Origin: Nocardia otitidiscaviarum NBRC 14405
GTDB lineage: Bacteria > Actinomycetota > Actinomycetes > Mycobacteriales > Mycobacteriaceae
Direction: 5' to 3'
DNA length: 64,000 nucleotides
NCBI RefSeq assembly: GCF_000308635.1
Contig: NZ_BAGD01000085.1
Span: 1-64,000 of the forward strand
The notes under the pieces are model-generated. The model was not told where the DNA came from. It searched no databases and saw nothing but the letters and a program-made list of their open reading frames with translations. The position numbers and the translations under genes were made by a program. This document shows, piece after piece, positions 16,283 through 24,445 of this stretch (within the stretch, counting starts at the first letter, position 1; every line of letters starts with the position of its first letter).

Positions 16283-16819
16283 ATGAGTCCTAGACCTGTC
16301 ACCCGTAGGCTCGCCGTCCTGGGCCTGTTCGCCGCACTCGCATCGATCGTCGTGGCCTGCGGAGAGTCCGCCGAAGCCGACGGCGGCCTGCCCCGCGACG
16401 CGACGGTATTCGACGACCGGTATCCCGGCGTCGCGAACCTGAGCCCCGATCTACTGCGAGCGCTGCGGCGGGCCGCGGCCGACGCCGCCGCGGACGGTGT
16501 CACGTTCACCGTCAACAGCGGCTGGCGTTCCCCGGACTACCAGAATCGCCTGCTGAGCGAGGCGGTCACGAAGTACGGTTCGCGATCAGCGGCCGCCCGC
16601 TGGGTCGCCACCGCGGAAACGTCGCCGCACGTATCGGGCGACGCCGTCGACCTCGCCTCGGATGCCGCGACGTGGCTGGCTGTGCACGGTGCCCGGTACG
16701 GCCTGTGCCAGATCTACGCCAACGAACCCTGGCATTACGAACTGCGCCCCGAGGCGATCCACGGTGGGTGCGTCCCCATGTATCCCGATCCAGCTCACGA
16801 TCCGAGGATGCGGCGTTGA
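16283..16819 (+). CDS. D,D-carboxypeptidase-like lipoprotein (peptidase M15B, VanY type)
   Basis: The 178-residue protein has a lipoprotein signal with lipobox VVAC (Cys26). The mature part has the zinc-peptidase M15B motifs: NSGWRSPDYQ, SPHVSGDAVDL with the His and Asp metal ligands, and the later WHYEL with the third ligand. Family members cut the terminal D-Ala from peptidoglycan stem peptides at the outer face of the membrane. It is divergent from the VanR-like regulator, 87 bases away, and is a natural target of it. No ribosome site is obvious before ATG 16283. Confidence 0.88.
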   Translation: MSPRPVTRRLAVLGLFAALASIVVACGESAEADGGLPRDATVFDDRYPGVANLSPDLLRALRRAAADAAADGVTFTVNSGWRSPDYQNRLLSEAVTKYGSRSAAARWVATAETSPHVSGDAVDLASDAATWLAVHGARYGLCQIYANEPWHYELRPEAIHGGCVPMYPDPAHDPRMRR

Positions 16820-16925
16820 ACACATTGCGCTCCTCGGACCGCGTGTCACCCGGCAGCTGCGCTGAGCGACCGACCCCCGGCCGGACCGACGCTTGTGCCG
16901 ATGGTCGGCGGAGCGTAATTCCTGA

Positions 16926-18650
16926 TCACGAGCGTTCCAGCAGCGCAAGGCATTCCACGTGATGGGTGCCCGGGAAGGCGTCGAAGGCGCGCAACTCGGT
17001 GACCAGGTAGCCCGCGGCCCGGTAGAGGCCGATGTCACGGGCGAAGGCGGCCGGGTCACAGCCGATGTGCACGATGCGGCGGGGTGAGCGCGCCGTGAGT
17101 GCCGCGACCACCTCCTTGCCCGCACCCGCCCGCGGCGGATCGAGCACCACGACTTCCGGTGTGGCCGTGGGCTGTTCGGCGATCCAACGCTCGACCCGTT
17201 CGGCGCGCAGGTCCACCCACGGCAGGTCGCGCAGGGACGCGGCGCCGTCGGCGACGGCTGTCCGAGCGTATTCGACACCCGACACCGCCCCGGCGGGCCC
17301 GACCTGTTCGGCCACCCGCGCCGCGAAAACGCCGACCCCGCAGTACAGATCCCAGGCCAGCGCACCGGGCGAGGCATACGCCCATTCCGCCACCACATCC
17401 GAATAGCACTGCGCCGCACCGATATGCGGCTGCCAGAACCCGGTAGCGGACAGCTCCCAGCGGCGACCCGCGACATACTGAACCGCCCGGCCGGTGCCCT
17501 CGACCAGGGTCTCGGCACGCGGAGCATGCGCCGCCGCCCGCCGCGCGGCGGCACCCCGGCGATCGTCGCTTCCGCTACCCCGGATATCCCCGATCTGGTC
17601 ATCTCGCCGGTGATCGCCCGAACCGCCCCGGTAGTCGTGCTCAGCGCTGCCCCGGCGGCGATTGTCCGTGCCAGCGCGGCGATCACGGTCCGCGCCACCG
17701 GCTCGGCGACCGTCCGAGCGGTCATGTCGGCGGGGGTCGTTTCCCCGTGCTCCACGGCCGCCGCCGCGACCACCCGGCGCCCGGTATCCGGTTCGCCGAT
17801 CGCCTCGCCCAGCGTGCCGACCACCTGCCTCGCCGACCTCCGGCGGGGCCAGTTCGACGATATGTCGCTGCCCGTCCCCGTCCACGGCGACAACGAGATC
17901 CGCCCCGGGCGTCCACCTGCGCTCGGCGATCCCCGCCATCGCACCGGTCACCGGCTGCGGACAGCGCAGATCGGTGATCACCTCGGTCCCGCGATACCGG
18001 TGCACCCCGGCCCGCCCCTCGGCGTCAACGGCCAACCGCACGCGGCCGCGCCAGCCCCGGATCAGTTCCCCGGCCCCGTGATCACCCGGCCGCCCGCCAT
18101 CCGGAATCGCGGCGGTTCCCGGCACCGAACCGCCGGGCACCGACGCGCCGTCCGCCCACGCCGTGGCGGCCGACGTGTCGCCGGTGCCGCCGGTGGGCAC
18201 CGGTCCGGAGAACGGCCGCGGCGGATTCGGGCCCGTTGCCCGGCGCAGCGGCCCGAGATCCACCGAAATCGGCTCGACGACGACCTCGGTCTCCCATCCG
18301 GCCAGCCGCCGCAACTGCTCGGTGACCACCATCGCCTTCAGCTCACGTTGTGCCTCGGGGGTGGCGTAGGAGAAATCACAGCAGCCCGCGCCGCCGACAC
18401 CCGAGACCGGGCACAGGGCCGGTACCCGGTCCGGCGACGGCTCCAGGATCTCGAACGCCTCGGCGCGGCAGAAGGAGCCGCCACGGTCCTCGGTCACCCG
18501 GACCCGTACCAGTTCCCCGGGCAGACCGTGCCGGACGAACAGCACCCGCCCCTCGTGCCGGGCCACGCAGAAGCCGCCGTGCCCGGGTGGTCCGAGACGT
18601 ACCTCCAGTTCGGCTCCGCGCCAATCACCCACGCCCGTCACCGAATCCAC
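16926..18650 (-). CDS. TrmA/RumA-type RNA (uracil-5-)-methyltransferase with R/G/D-rich insertion
   Basis: A TRAM-like N-terminus (LEVRLGPPGHGGFCVARHEGR) precedes the SAM-dependent catalytic domain. That has WDLYCGVGVFAARVAEQVGP, then VVVLDPPRAGAGKEVV and VHIGCDPAAFARDIGLY, the last carrying the catalytic Cys. It corresponds to Rv2689c, which is about 405 residues; this protein has 574. Much of the excess is an insertion at about residues 270-377, almost only Arg, Gly, Asp and Ala, plus a Pro/Gly-rich loop at about 140-190. The GTG start at 18650 overlaps the end of the upstream transporter gene by 26 bases, suggesting coupling. The exact target base is unknown. Confidence 0.88.
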   Translation of the reverse strand: MDSVTGVGDWRGAELEVRLGPPGHGGFCVARHEGRVLFVRHGLPGELVRVRVTEDRGGSFCRAEAFEILEPSPDRVPALCPVSGVGGAGCCDFSYATPEAQRELKAMVVTEQLRRLAGWETEVVVEPISVDLGPLRRATGPNPPRPFSGPVPTGGTGDTSAATAWADGASVPGGSVPGTAAIPDGGRPGDHGAGELIRGWRGRVRLAVDAEGRAGVHRYRGTEVITDLRCPQPVTGAMAGIAERRWTPGADLVVAVDGDGQRHIVELAPPEVGEAGGRHAGRGDRRTGYRAPGGRGGGRGARGNDPRRHDRSDGRRAGGADRDRRAGTDNRRRGSAEHDYRGGSGDHRRDDQIGDIRGSGSDDRRGAAARRAAAHAPRAETLVEGTGRAVQYVAGRRWELSATGFWQPHIGAAQCYSDVVAEWAYASPGALAWDLYCGVGVFAARVAEQVGPAGAVSGVEYARTAVADGAASLRDLPWVDLRAERVERWIAEQPTATPEVVVLDPPRAGAGKEVVAALTARSPRRIVHIGCDPAAFARDIGLYRAAGYLVTELRAFDAFPGTHHVECLALLERS

Positions 18651-20628
18651 GCCGAATCGCGCCCGGTGCGCTGACCTCGCCCTCGCGGCGGGCCTTGGCC
18701 GAGGAGCTGAGCTGCCACGGCACGCTGGTCACCATGACGCCGGGTTCGAACAGCAGGCGGCCCTTGAGCCGCAGCGCGCTCTGGTTGTGCAGCAGCTGTT
18801 CCCACCAGCGGCCCACCACGTATTCGGGAATGAATACGGTGACCACGTCGCGCGGGGAATCCTTGCGCAGCCGCTTCACGTAATCCACCACCGGCTTGGT
18901 GATCTCGCGGTAGGGCGATTCGATCACCTTGAGCGGCACCGAGATATCGCTGCGCTCCCATTCCCGCACCAGCGCGCGGGTATCGGGTTCGTCGACGTTC
19001 ACGGTGATGGCCTCGAGGGTGTCGGGCCGGGTGGCGCGGGCATAGGAGATGGCGCGCTTGGTGGGCAGATGCAGTTTGGACACCAGCACGATGGAGTGGG
19101 TGCGGCTGGGCAGCACGCCGTCCCATTCGGTCTCGTCGAGTTCGCGCGCGACCGTGTCGTAGTGGCGGCGAATGAGTTTCATGAGCCCGAAGATGGACGC
19201 CATGGTGACGATGGCGATCCATGCCCCCGCCAGGAACTTGGTGACCAGCACGATGATGAGCACCGCTGCGGTCATCGTGAGACCGATGGCGTTGATCACC
19301 CGTGAGCGTTTCATCCGCGCCCGCTGCTCCGGATCGGTCTCGGTGCGCAGCAGCCGCGTCCAGTGCCGCAGCATGCCCGTCTGGCTCAGTACGAACGAGA
19401 CGAACACTCCGACGATGTAGAGCTGGATGAGGTGCGTCACCTCCGCGCCGAACAGCACCACGAAGGCGATGGCCCCACCCGCCAGGAAGACGATGCCGTT
19501 GCTGAAGGCCAGCCGGTCGCCGCGGGTGTGCAGCTGCCGGGGCAGGAACCGGTCCTGCGCCAGCACCGACGCCAGCACCGGGAATCCGTTGAAGGCGGTA
19601 TTGGCCGCCAGCACCAGGATCAGCGCGGTGACGATGGTGATGAAGTAGAACCCGATCGGGAATTCGGAGAACACCGCGTGCGCCAGCTGCGCGATCAGGG
19701 TCTTCTGCTCATAGCCCGCGGGCGCGCCGACCAGGTCCTTCACATTCTCCGCGTACACGATGCCGACCCGCTGGGCGAGCACGATCATGCTCATGAACAG
19801 TGTGACGGCGATGACGCCGAGCAGCAGCAGGGTGGTGGCGGCATTGCGAGACTTGGGCTTCCGGAAGGCGGGCACCCCGTTGCTGATGGCCTCCACACCG
19901 GTCAGGGCCGCGCAGCCGGAGGAGAAGGCGCGCGCGATGAGGAAGACCAGCGCGATGCCGAGCAGATGGTCCTCGTCGGATTGCAGCTCGAAGCCGTAGG
20001 ACTCGGCGTGCACCGTCTCACCCAGCACGTCGGTGCGGAAGAAACCCCAGATCAGCATGGCGAACATGCCGAACATGAAGGCGTAGGTGGGGATGGCGAA
20101 CATGGTGCCGGATTCGCGCACCCCGCGCAGGTTCATGGCGGTCAGCAGCGCGATGGCCACCACCGCGAACAGCACCTTGTGCGTAGCCACGAACGGCACC
20201 GCCGAACCGATGTTGGAGGCCGCCGAGGAGATCGACACCGCCACCGTGAGCACGTAGTCCACCAGCAGCGCGCTGCCGACGGTGAGGCCCGCCGTGGGCC
20301 CGAGGTTCTTGGTCGCCACCTCGTAGTCGCCGCCGCCGGACGGGTAGGCGTGCACGTTCTGCCGGTAGCTGGCCACCACGACCGCCATCACCACCGCGAC
20401 GGCGAGGCCGATCCACGGCGCGTACACGTACGCCGACAGCCCGGCCACCGACAGCACCAGGAAGATCTCCTCCGGCGCGTACGCGACCGACGACAGCGCA
20501 TCGGAGGCGAACACCGGCAGGGCGATCCGTTTGGGTAGCAGCGTGTGCCCCAGGGAATCGCTACGGAAGGGGCGGCCCACCACCATGCGTTTGGCGGCCG
20601 TCGTCAACTTCGACACTCGAGGCAGCAT
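18625..20628 (-). CDS. APC-superfamily transporter, KimA-like potassium importer
   Basis: This 667-residue membrane protein has about twelve transmembrane helices. It begins with the conserved stretch LLPKRIALPVFASDALSSVA and YAPEEIFLVLSVAG, and ends in a ~160-residue cytoplasmic domain. It corresponds to Rv2690c. The opening motif and the long cytosolic tail are those of the KUP/KimA (B. subtilis YdaO) group, which imports K+ with protons and in Firmicutes is inhibited by c-di-AMP. Many databases call it 'amino acid permease'. Divergence from ceoB-ceoC supports potassium over amino acids. The start is ATG 20628; a GTG at 20616 is possible. Confidence 0.85.
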   Translation of the reverse strand: MLPRVSKLTTAAKRMVVGRPFRSDSLGHTLLPKRIALPVFASDALSSVAYAPEEIFLVLSVAGLSAYVYAPWIGLAVAVVMAVVVASYRQNVHAYPSGGGDYEVATKNLGPTAGLTVGSALLVDYVLTVAVSISSAASNIGSAVPFVATHKVLFAVVAIALLTAMNLRGVRESGTMFAIPTYAFMFGMFAMLIWGFFRTDVLGETVHAESYGFELQSDEDHLLGIALVFLIARAFSSGCAALTGVEAISNGVPAFRKPKSRNAATTLLLLGVIAVTLFMSMIVLAQRVGIVYAENVKDLVGAPAGYEQKTLIAQLAHAVFSEFPIGFYFITIVTALILVLAANTAFNGFPVLASVLAQDRFLPRQLHTRGDRLAFSNGIVFLAGGAIAFVVLFGAEVTHLIQLYIVGVFVSFVLSQTGMLRHWTRLLRTETDPEQRARMKRSRVINAIGLTMTAAVLIIVLVTKFLAGAWIAIVTMASIFGLMKLIRRHYDTVARELDETEWDGVLPSRTHSIVLVSKLHLPTKRAISYARATRPDTLEAITVNVDEPDTRALVREWERSDISVPLKVIESPYREITKPVVDYVKRLRKDSPRDVVTVFIPEYVVGRWWEQLLHNQSALRLKGRLLFEPGVMVTSVPWQLSSSAKARREGEVSAPGAIRRGFGDGRG

Positions 20629-20825
20629 AAGGCAGCCCGGGGCATGCGTTATTCGCGGCGCGGCCGGGCGGCCGATATGCACCTCTTCGATGTGAGAAAT
20701 TCTCGTTCCGGTTTGAAAGCATTCAGGAGGGGGAACGTGGCCTCGGAGGAACATGGGCGGTACGGTTGCCCCCCGGACAAGCAACCAGACCGCACACCGC
20801 GGTTTTCGGGAATGGGGTTCGAACG

Positions 20826-21491
20826 GTGTACGTAGTGATCATGGGGTGTGGGCGCGTGGGCTCCTCCCTCGCGCGGGCCCTGGTCCGCATCGGTCACGAG
20901 GTCGCGGTGATCGACCAGAACTCGAGCGCCTTCCTGCGCCTGGGCCGTGATTTTCCCGGAATGTGCGTCACCGGTGTCGGATTTGACCGAGATGTCCTGA
21001 CTCGCGCGGGAATCGAACGGGCAGGCGCATTCGCCGCCGTATCCTCCGGCGACAACTCCAACATCATCTCGGCGCGGGTCGCGCGCGAAACCTTCGGCGT
21101 GGAACGCGTGGTCGCCCGCATCTACGACGCCAAACGCGCCGCCGTCTACGAACGGCTGGGCATCCCGACCATCGCCACCGTGCCCTGGACCACCGACCGC
21201 TTCCTGCGCACCCTCGTCTCCGACCAGGCCAGCACCTCCTGGCGCGACCCCACCGGCACCGTCGCGGTCACCGAACTCACACTGCACGAGGACTGGTACG
21301 GCCGCACCGTCACCGATCTGGAGGGCACGATCGGCGCGCGCGTCGCGTTCATCATCCGCTTCGGACAGGGCGTCCTGCCCACCGGCAAAACCGTGCTGCA
21401 GGCGGACGACGCCGTCTACATCGCCGCGACCTCGGGCACCGTCGGCGAGGCCGTCGCCCTGGCCACCACCGCACCCGCCCACGAGGACTGA
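20826..21491 (+). CDS. ceoB: TrkA-family potassium regulatory protein CeoB
   Basis: An RCK/TrkA protein of about 221 residues. The N-terminal NAD-binding Rossmann motif is VVIMGCGRVGSSLARAL, followed by HEVAVIDQNSSAF, and a TrkA-C domain lies at the end. Such proteins gate K+ transporters in response to nucleotides. GTG 20826 begins exactly at the Rossmann strand. It matches Rv2691 and lies 2 bases upstream of ceoC, with which it surely forms an operon. The KimA-like gene is divergent, so the intergenic region 20629-20825 should hold both promoters. Confidence 0.93.
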   Translation: MYVVIMGCGRVGSSLARALVRIGHEVAVIDQNSSAFLRLGRDFPGMCVTGVGFDRDVLTRAGIERAGAFAAVSSGDNSNIISARVARETFGVERVVARIYDAKRAAVYERLGIPTIATVPWTTDRFLRTLVSDQASTSWRDPTGTVAVTELTLHEDWYGRTVTDLEGTIGARVAFIIRFGQGVLPTGKTVLQADDAVYIAATSGTVGEAVALATTAPAHED

Positions 21492-21493
21492 TC

Positions 21494-22216
21494 ATGAAGG
21501 TAGCCATTGCCGGGGCCGGAGCCGTCGGCCGCAGCATCGCCCAGGAACTACTGCGCGGCGGCCATGAGGTGATGCTGCTCGAACGCCGCCTCGACCACAT
21601 CGACCCCACCGTCGCCCCCACCGCCGTCTGGGTGCACGCCGACGCGTGCGAACTGGAACTGCTCGAGGAAGCGGACCTCGAGACCTACGAGGTGGTCATC
21701 GCCGCCACCGGCGACGACAAGGTGAACCTGGTGTTCAGCCTGCTCGCCAAGACCGAGTTCGGGGTGCGGCGGGTGGTGGCGCGCGTCAACGACCCACGCA
21801 ACGAGTGGCTGTTCGATACGTCCTGGGGCGTGGACGTGGCCGTCTCGACACCGCGCCTGCTGGCCTCCCTGGTGGAGGAGGCGGTGTCGGTGGGCGACCT
21901 GGTGCGGCTGATGACCCTGCGCCAGGGTCAGGCCAATCTGGTGGAGATCACACTGCCGACCGATACGCCGCTGGCGGGCAAGGCCGTTCGCACCCTCGCC
22001 ATCCCCCGCGACGTCGCGCTGGTGACCATTCTGCGCGGCGGCCGGGTGATCGTGCCGCAGGGCGACGACCCGCTCGAAGGGGAGGACGAACTGCTGTTCG
22101 TCACCTCCGTGGAAGCCGAGGACGAGCTACGGAAGGCCCTCGGCGTCAATGGTTTCGGCTCCGGCACGGCCGCGACCCCGGCGGAGTTCTCCACCGGAGC
22201 CGATTTCGCCTCCTGA
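21494..22216 (+). CDS. ceoC: TrkA-family potassium regulatory protein CeoC
   Basis: This is the second RCK protein of the pair, 240 residues, with MKVAIAGAGAVGRSIAQELL at the N-terminus, EVMLLERRLDHI for the acidic residue at strand 2, and a TrkA-C domain (LVEITLPTDTPLAGKAVRTL) near the end. It corresponds to Rv2692. The tail of about 25 residues after the domain is longer than usual and low in complexity. CeoB and CeoC probably act together as a ring on a K+ transport protein; the transporter could be the KimA-like protein next door, though RCK partners are more often Trk/Ktr channels. That link is inference. Confidence 0.93.
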   Translation: MKVAIAGAGAVGRSIAQELLRGGHEVMLLERRLDHIDPTVAPTAVWVHADACELELLEEADLETYEVVIAATGDDKVNLVFSLLAKTEFGVRRVVARVNDPRNEWLFDTSWGVDVAVSTPRLLASLVEEAVSVGDLVRLMTLRQGQANLVEITLPTDTPLAGKAVRTLAIPRDVALVTILRGGRVIVPQGDDPLEGEDELLFVTSVEAEDELRKALGVNGFGSGTAATPAEFSTGADFAS

Positions 22217-22263
22217 CCCGCTCCGGACCGGATCCGCCGCGGGCGTTCGATCCGGCCCGGCGC

Positions 22264-22974
22264 TCAGGACGCGGCCCGCAACTCGGCGCGCAGCTTGTTC
22301 AGCGCGCGATGCTGCATGACCCGCACCACGCCCGGACTGGTGCCGATCGCCTCCGCCGTCTCCGCGGCCGTCCACCCCAGCACGATGCGCATGACCAGCA
22401 CCTCACGATGGGTGGGGGCCAGCACCTTCATGAGTTCCCGGGTGGCGGCCCTGGCCTCCGACGCCAGCGCCCGCTCCTCCGGCCCCGCCTCGGTATTCGG
22501 CTCGTCCGGGAACTCCGCCACCGGATAGGCCGGGTGCACCTGCGCCCGGCGGTAGGCGTCGGCCACCTTGTTGGCCGAGATGCCGTAGACGAAGGCCAGG
22601 AACGACTTGCCCTGGTCGCGGTAGCGCGGAATCGCCTGCACGGTCGCCAGGCAGATCTCCTGCGCCACATCGTCGGTGGTGACGTGCAGATGGGCCGCGC
22701 CGCTCATGCGGGCCGCACAGTAGCGGCGCACCAGCGGATACACGATCCGCAGCATGTCCGATACCGCGTGCTTGTCACCGTTGGCGGCCGGTCCGATCAG
22801 TTTCTCCAATTCGGCTGCCGCCCGGCGACTCTCCGACGTCGCCGCACTGTTCTTGGAACCCCGCCCCGCCAGATGCCGGCGCGAGGCGCCCTGCGCCGCC
22901 GACCCGCGCCCCTCGTCGCGGATGTCCGACGTCGCCGCTGCCTTGCCCTCGGTAACCAACTCCGGTCCTTTCAT
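22264..22974 (-). CDS. ECF RNA polymerase sigma factor, SigD-like
   Basis: Sigma region 2 is readable in RIVYPLVRRYCAARM, VTTDDVAQEICLATVQAIPR and SFLAFVYGISANKVADAYRR. Region 4 is in VLAPTHREVLVMRIVLGWTAAETAEAIG with VMQHRALNKLRAEL. These closely resemble mycobacterial SigD. The ~55-residue N-terminal extension is low in complexity. No anti-sigma gene (such as rsdA) is adjacent; the neighbours are ceoC and DUF3159. The start is ATG 22974, or TTG 22959, which has AAAGGA 6 bases upstream. Confidence 0.9.
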   Translation of the reverse strand: MKGPELVTEGKAAATSDIRDEGRGSAAQGASRRHLAGRGSKNSAATSESRRAAAELEKLIGPAANGDKHAVSDMLRIVYPLVRRYCAARMSGAAHLHVTTDDVAQEICLATVQAIPRYRDQGKSFLAFVYGISANKVADAYRRAQVHPAYPVAEFPDEPNTEAGPEERALASEARAATRELMKVLAPTHREVLVMRIVLGWTAAETAEAIGTSPGVVRVMQHRALNKLRAELRAAS

Positions 22975-23108
22975 CGTTTCCTGTCACAAACGATGTTGCT
23001 GCGAACCGGAGCGCCGAAATAGGTACCCCAGGGGTGGGTTGGGATCCACCTTTATGCCACCGATGCCCCCAAAGGTGTTGCGTCCGGCGCGCTTCGCGCG
23101 ATAAGTGC

Positions 23109-23123
23109 CCCCGGAAACCGGGG
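23109..23123 (-). terminator. Short GC hairpin after the DUF3159 gene
   Basis: CCCCGG, loop AAA, CCGGGG lies just beyond the DUF3159 stop. The 6-bp stem without a U-tract makes it only a weak candidate. Confidence 0.3.
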
Positions 23124-23131
23124 CTCGCGCA

Positions 23132-23908
23132 TCAGGGCTTGCGCGCGGGCAGGTGCCCGGCGCGGCGCACCGCCCAGACGGTCACCAGCAGGGCCACCGC
23201 CGTCAACGGCCAGCCCATGGCGATGCGGGCCGCGGCCAGCAGCCCCGTGGAGTCGGCGTCGTAGAAGTGGTTCTGCACCACGTAGCGGGCGCTGAACACC
23301 ACCGCCCACACCGCGGTGGCCAGGTCGTAGAGGCGCATGGCCCGCCGGTCGGACCGCCAGTCGCTGCCGTGGCCGTTCAGGAAACCCCAGATGACACCGG
23401 CCAGCGGCCAGCGCACCAGCAGCGACAGCACGAACGCGCCCGCGTACACCAGGCTGGCGTAGATGCCGAACAGGAAGAAGCCCTTGGCCTCACCCATGCG
23501 GTAGGCGATGAAGGCGCACACGCCCACCCCGAGGAATCCGGAGATGGCGGGCTGGACCGGATCGCGGCGCACGATCCGCCAGATCAGAATGGCCGTAGCG
23601 ACCCCCAGGGCCGCCCAGATGGCGGTGGTGAGGCCGCGCCAGGTATTCACCGGCACGAACACCACAACGGGCAGTGACGAGTAGATCAGGCCGCTGAAAC
23701 CGCCCATCTGCTCGAGCAGCGACTGTTCGACCCGCTCCTCGCGGGCCTCCTCCGCGGCGGCCTCGCGGTCGGCAGCGGCGAGCAGGGCCTGGTCCGCGTC
23801 ATCGAAAATGGGTCGCTCGGCGGCGGCGAGCGCCGCGTCGTCGACGCTGCCCGGCTGTCCGGCGGTCCGGAAGTTCGTACCCTTGTCGTCGCTGCTCGGT
23901 ATCGGCAT
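23132..23908 (-). CDS. DUF3159 membrane protein (Rv2693c-like)
   Basis: The 258-residue protein has an acidic, Ala-rich soluble N-terminus of about 65 residues. About five hydrophobic helices follow (LIYSSLPVVVFVPVNTWRGL, IWAALGVATAILIWRIV, FFLFGIYASLVYAGAFVLSL, and others). It belongs to the actinobacterial family DUF3159, function unknown. It begins 3 bases after the OB-fold gene stop, so the two form an operon. In M. tuberculosis the same pair occupies Rv2694c-Rv2693c beside ceoC; here an ECF sigma gene has been inserted between this pair and ceoC. Confidence 0.88.
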   Translation of the reverse strand: MPIPSSDDKGTNFRTAGQPGSVDDAALAAAERPIFDDADQALLAAADREAAAEEAREERVEQSLLEQMGGFSGLIYSSLPVVVFVPVNTWRGLTTAIWAALGVATAILIWRIVRRDPVQPAISGFLGVGVCAFIAYRMGEAKGFFLFGIYASLVYAGAFVLSLLVRWPLAGVIWGFLNGHGSDWRSDRRAMRLYDLATAVWAVVFSARYVVQNHFYDADSTGLLAAARIAMGWPLTAVALLVTVWAVRRAGHLPARKP

Positions 23909-23911
23909 GCC

Positions 23912-24304
23912 TCAGGATTTCTCGTGGAGTTCGTAGTAGGGGTTGTAGATCACCTTGCCGCCGGCGCGTTCACCGATCCGGCCGCGGACCAGAATCCTAC
24001 GTCCCGGTTCGATGCCGGGGATGCGGCGACGCCCGATCCACACCAGGGCGATGCTGTCGGTGCCGTCGAAGAACTCCGCCTCGACCTCCGCGCCGGCCGC
24101 CTTGGGACAGGCTTCGACACTGCGCAGCCGACCCAGCATGGTGACCTCTTCACCCCGTCGACACTCCGACGCCCGACAGGCCCCCGACGCCTCCGACGTC
24201 TCGGCGAGTTCCTCGGCGTCCAATCGATCCAGGTCCTCGGTCAGCCGACGGCTCAACCGCCGGAAATAACCGGAGGGTGTGTCCTTCCCACCCGAGGATG
24301 GCAT
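23912..24304 (-). CDS. OB-fold nucleic acid-binding-like protein (Rv2694c-like)
   Basis: A 130-residue protein opening with GYFRRLSRRLTEDLDRLDAEEL. It then shows an OB-fold reminiscent of RecG/aspartyl-tRNA synthetase wedge domains: VTMLGRLRSVEACP, VEAEFFDGTDSIALVWIGRR and GRRILVRGRIGERAGGKVIY. It corresponds to Rv2694c. ATG 24304 begins the conserved part; upstream codons to 24388 do not look coding. It is the first gene of a two-gene operon with DUF3159. A nucleic-acid-binding role is inferred from the fold only. Confidence 0.82.
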   Translation of the reverse strand: MPSSGGKDTPSGYFRRLSRRLTEDLDRLDAEELAETSEASGACRASECRRGEEVTMLGRLRSVEACPKAAGAEVEAEFFDGTDSIALVWIGRRRIPGIEPGRRILVRGRIGERAGGKVIYNPYYELHEKS

Positions 24305-24432
24305 CTCGCACTTCCCTGTAGAGCAAGACGGCGTGGGTCTCACGTCGTCGGGTTTCCCACACGACCGGCTTCGGCCGTACACCGCCACTGTAGAGGTGTG
24401 GGCCTGCCCCCGCCACGCGCGCCCGACGTGAG

Positions 24433-24438
24433 TAGCCT
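24433..24438 (+). promoter_or_regulatory. -10 element TAGCCT, leaderless arrangement
   Basis: TAGCCT is followed by seven bases and GTG 24446. This favours GTG 24446 over GTG 24428 as the start. Confidence 0.45.
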
Positions 24439-24445
24439 CATCCGG

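Noticed and set aside
14443..16819. Complete vancomycin resistance cluster
   Set aside because: Only regulator, kinase and carboxypeptidase-like genes are present; vanH, vanA and vanX are missing.
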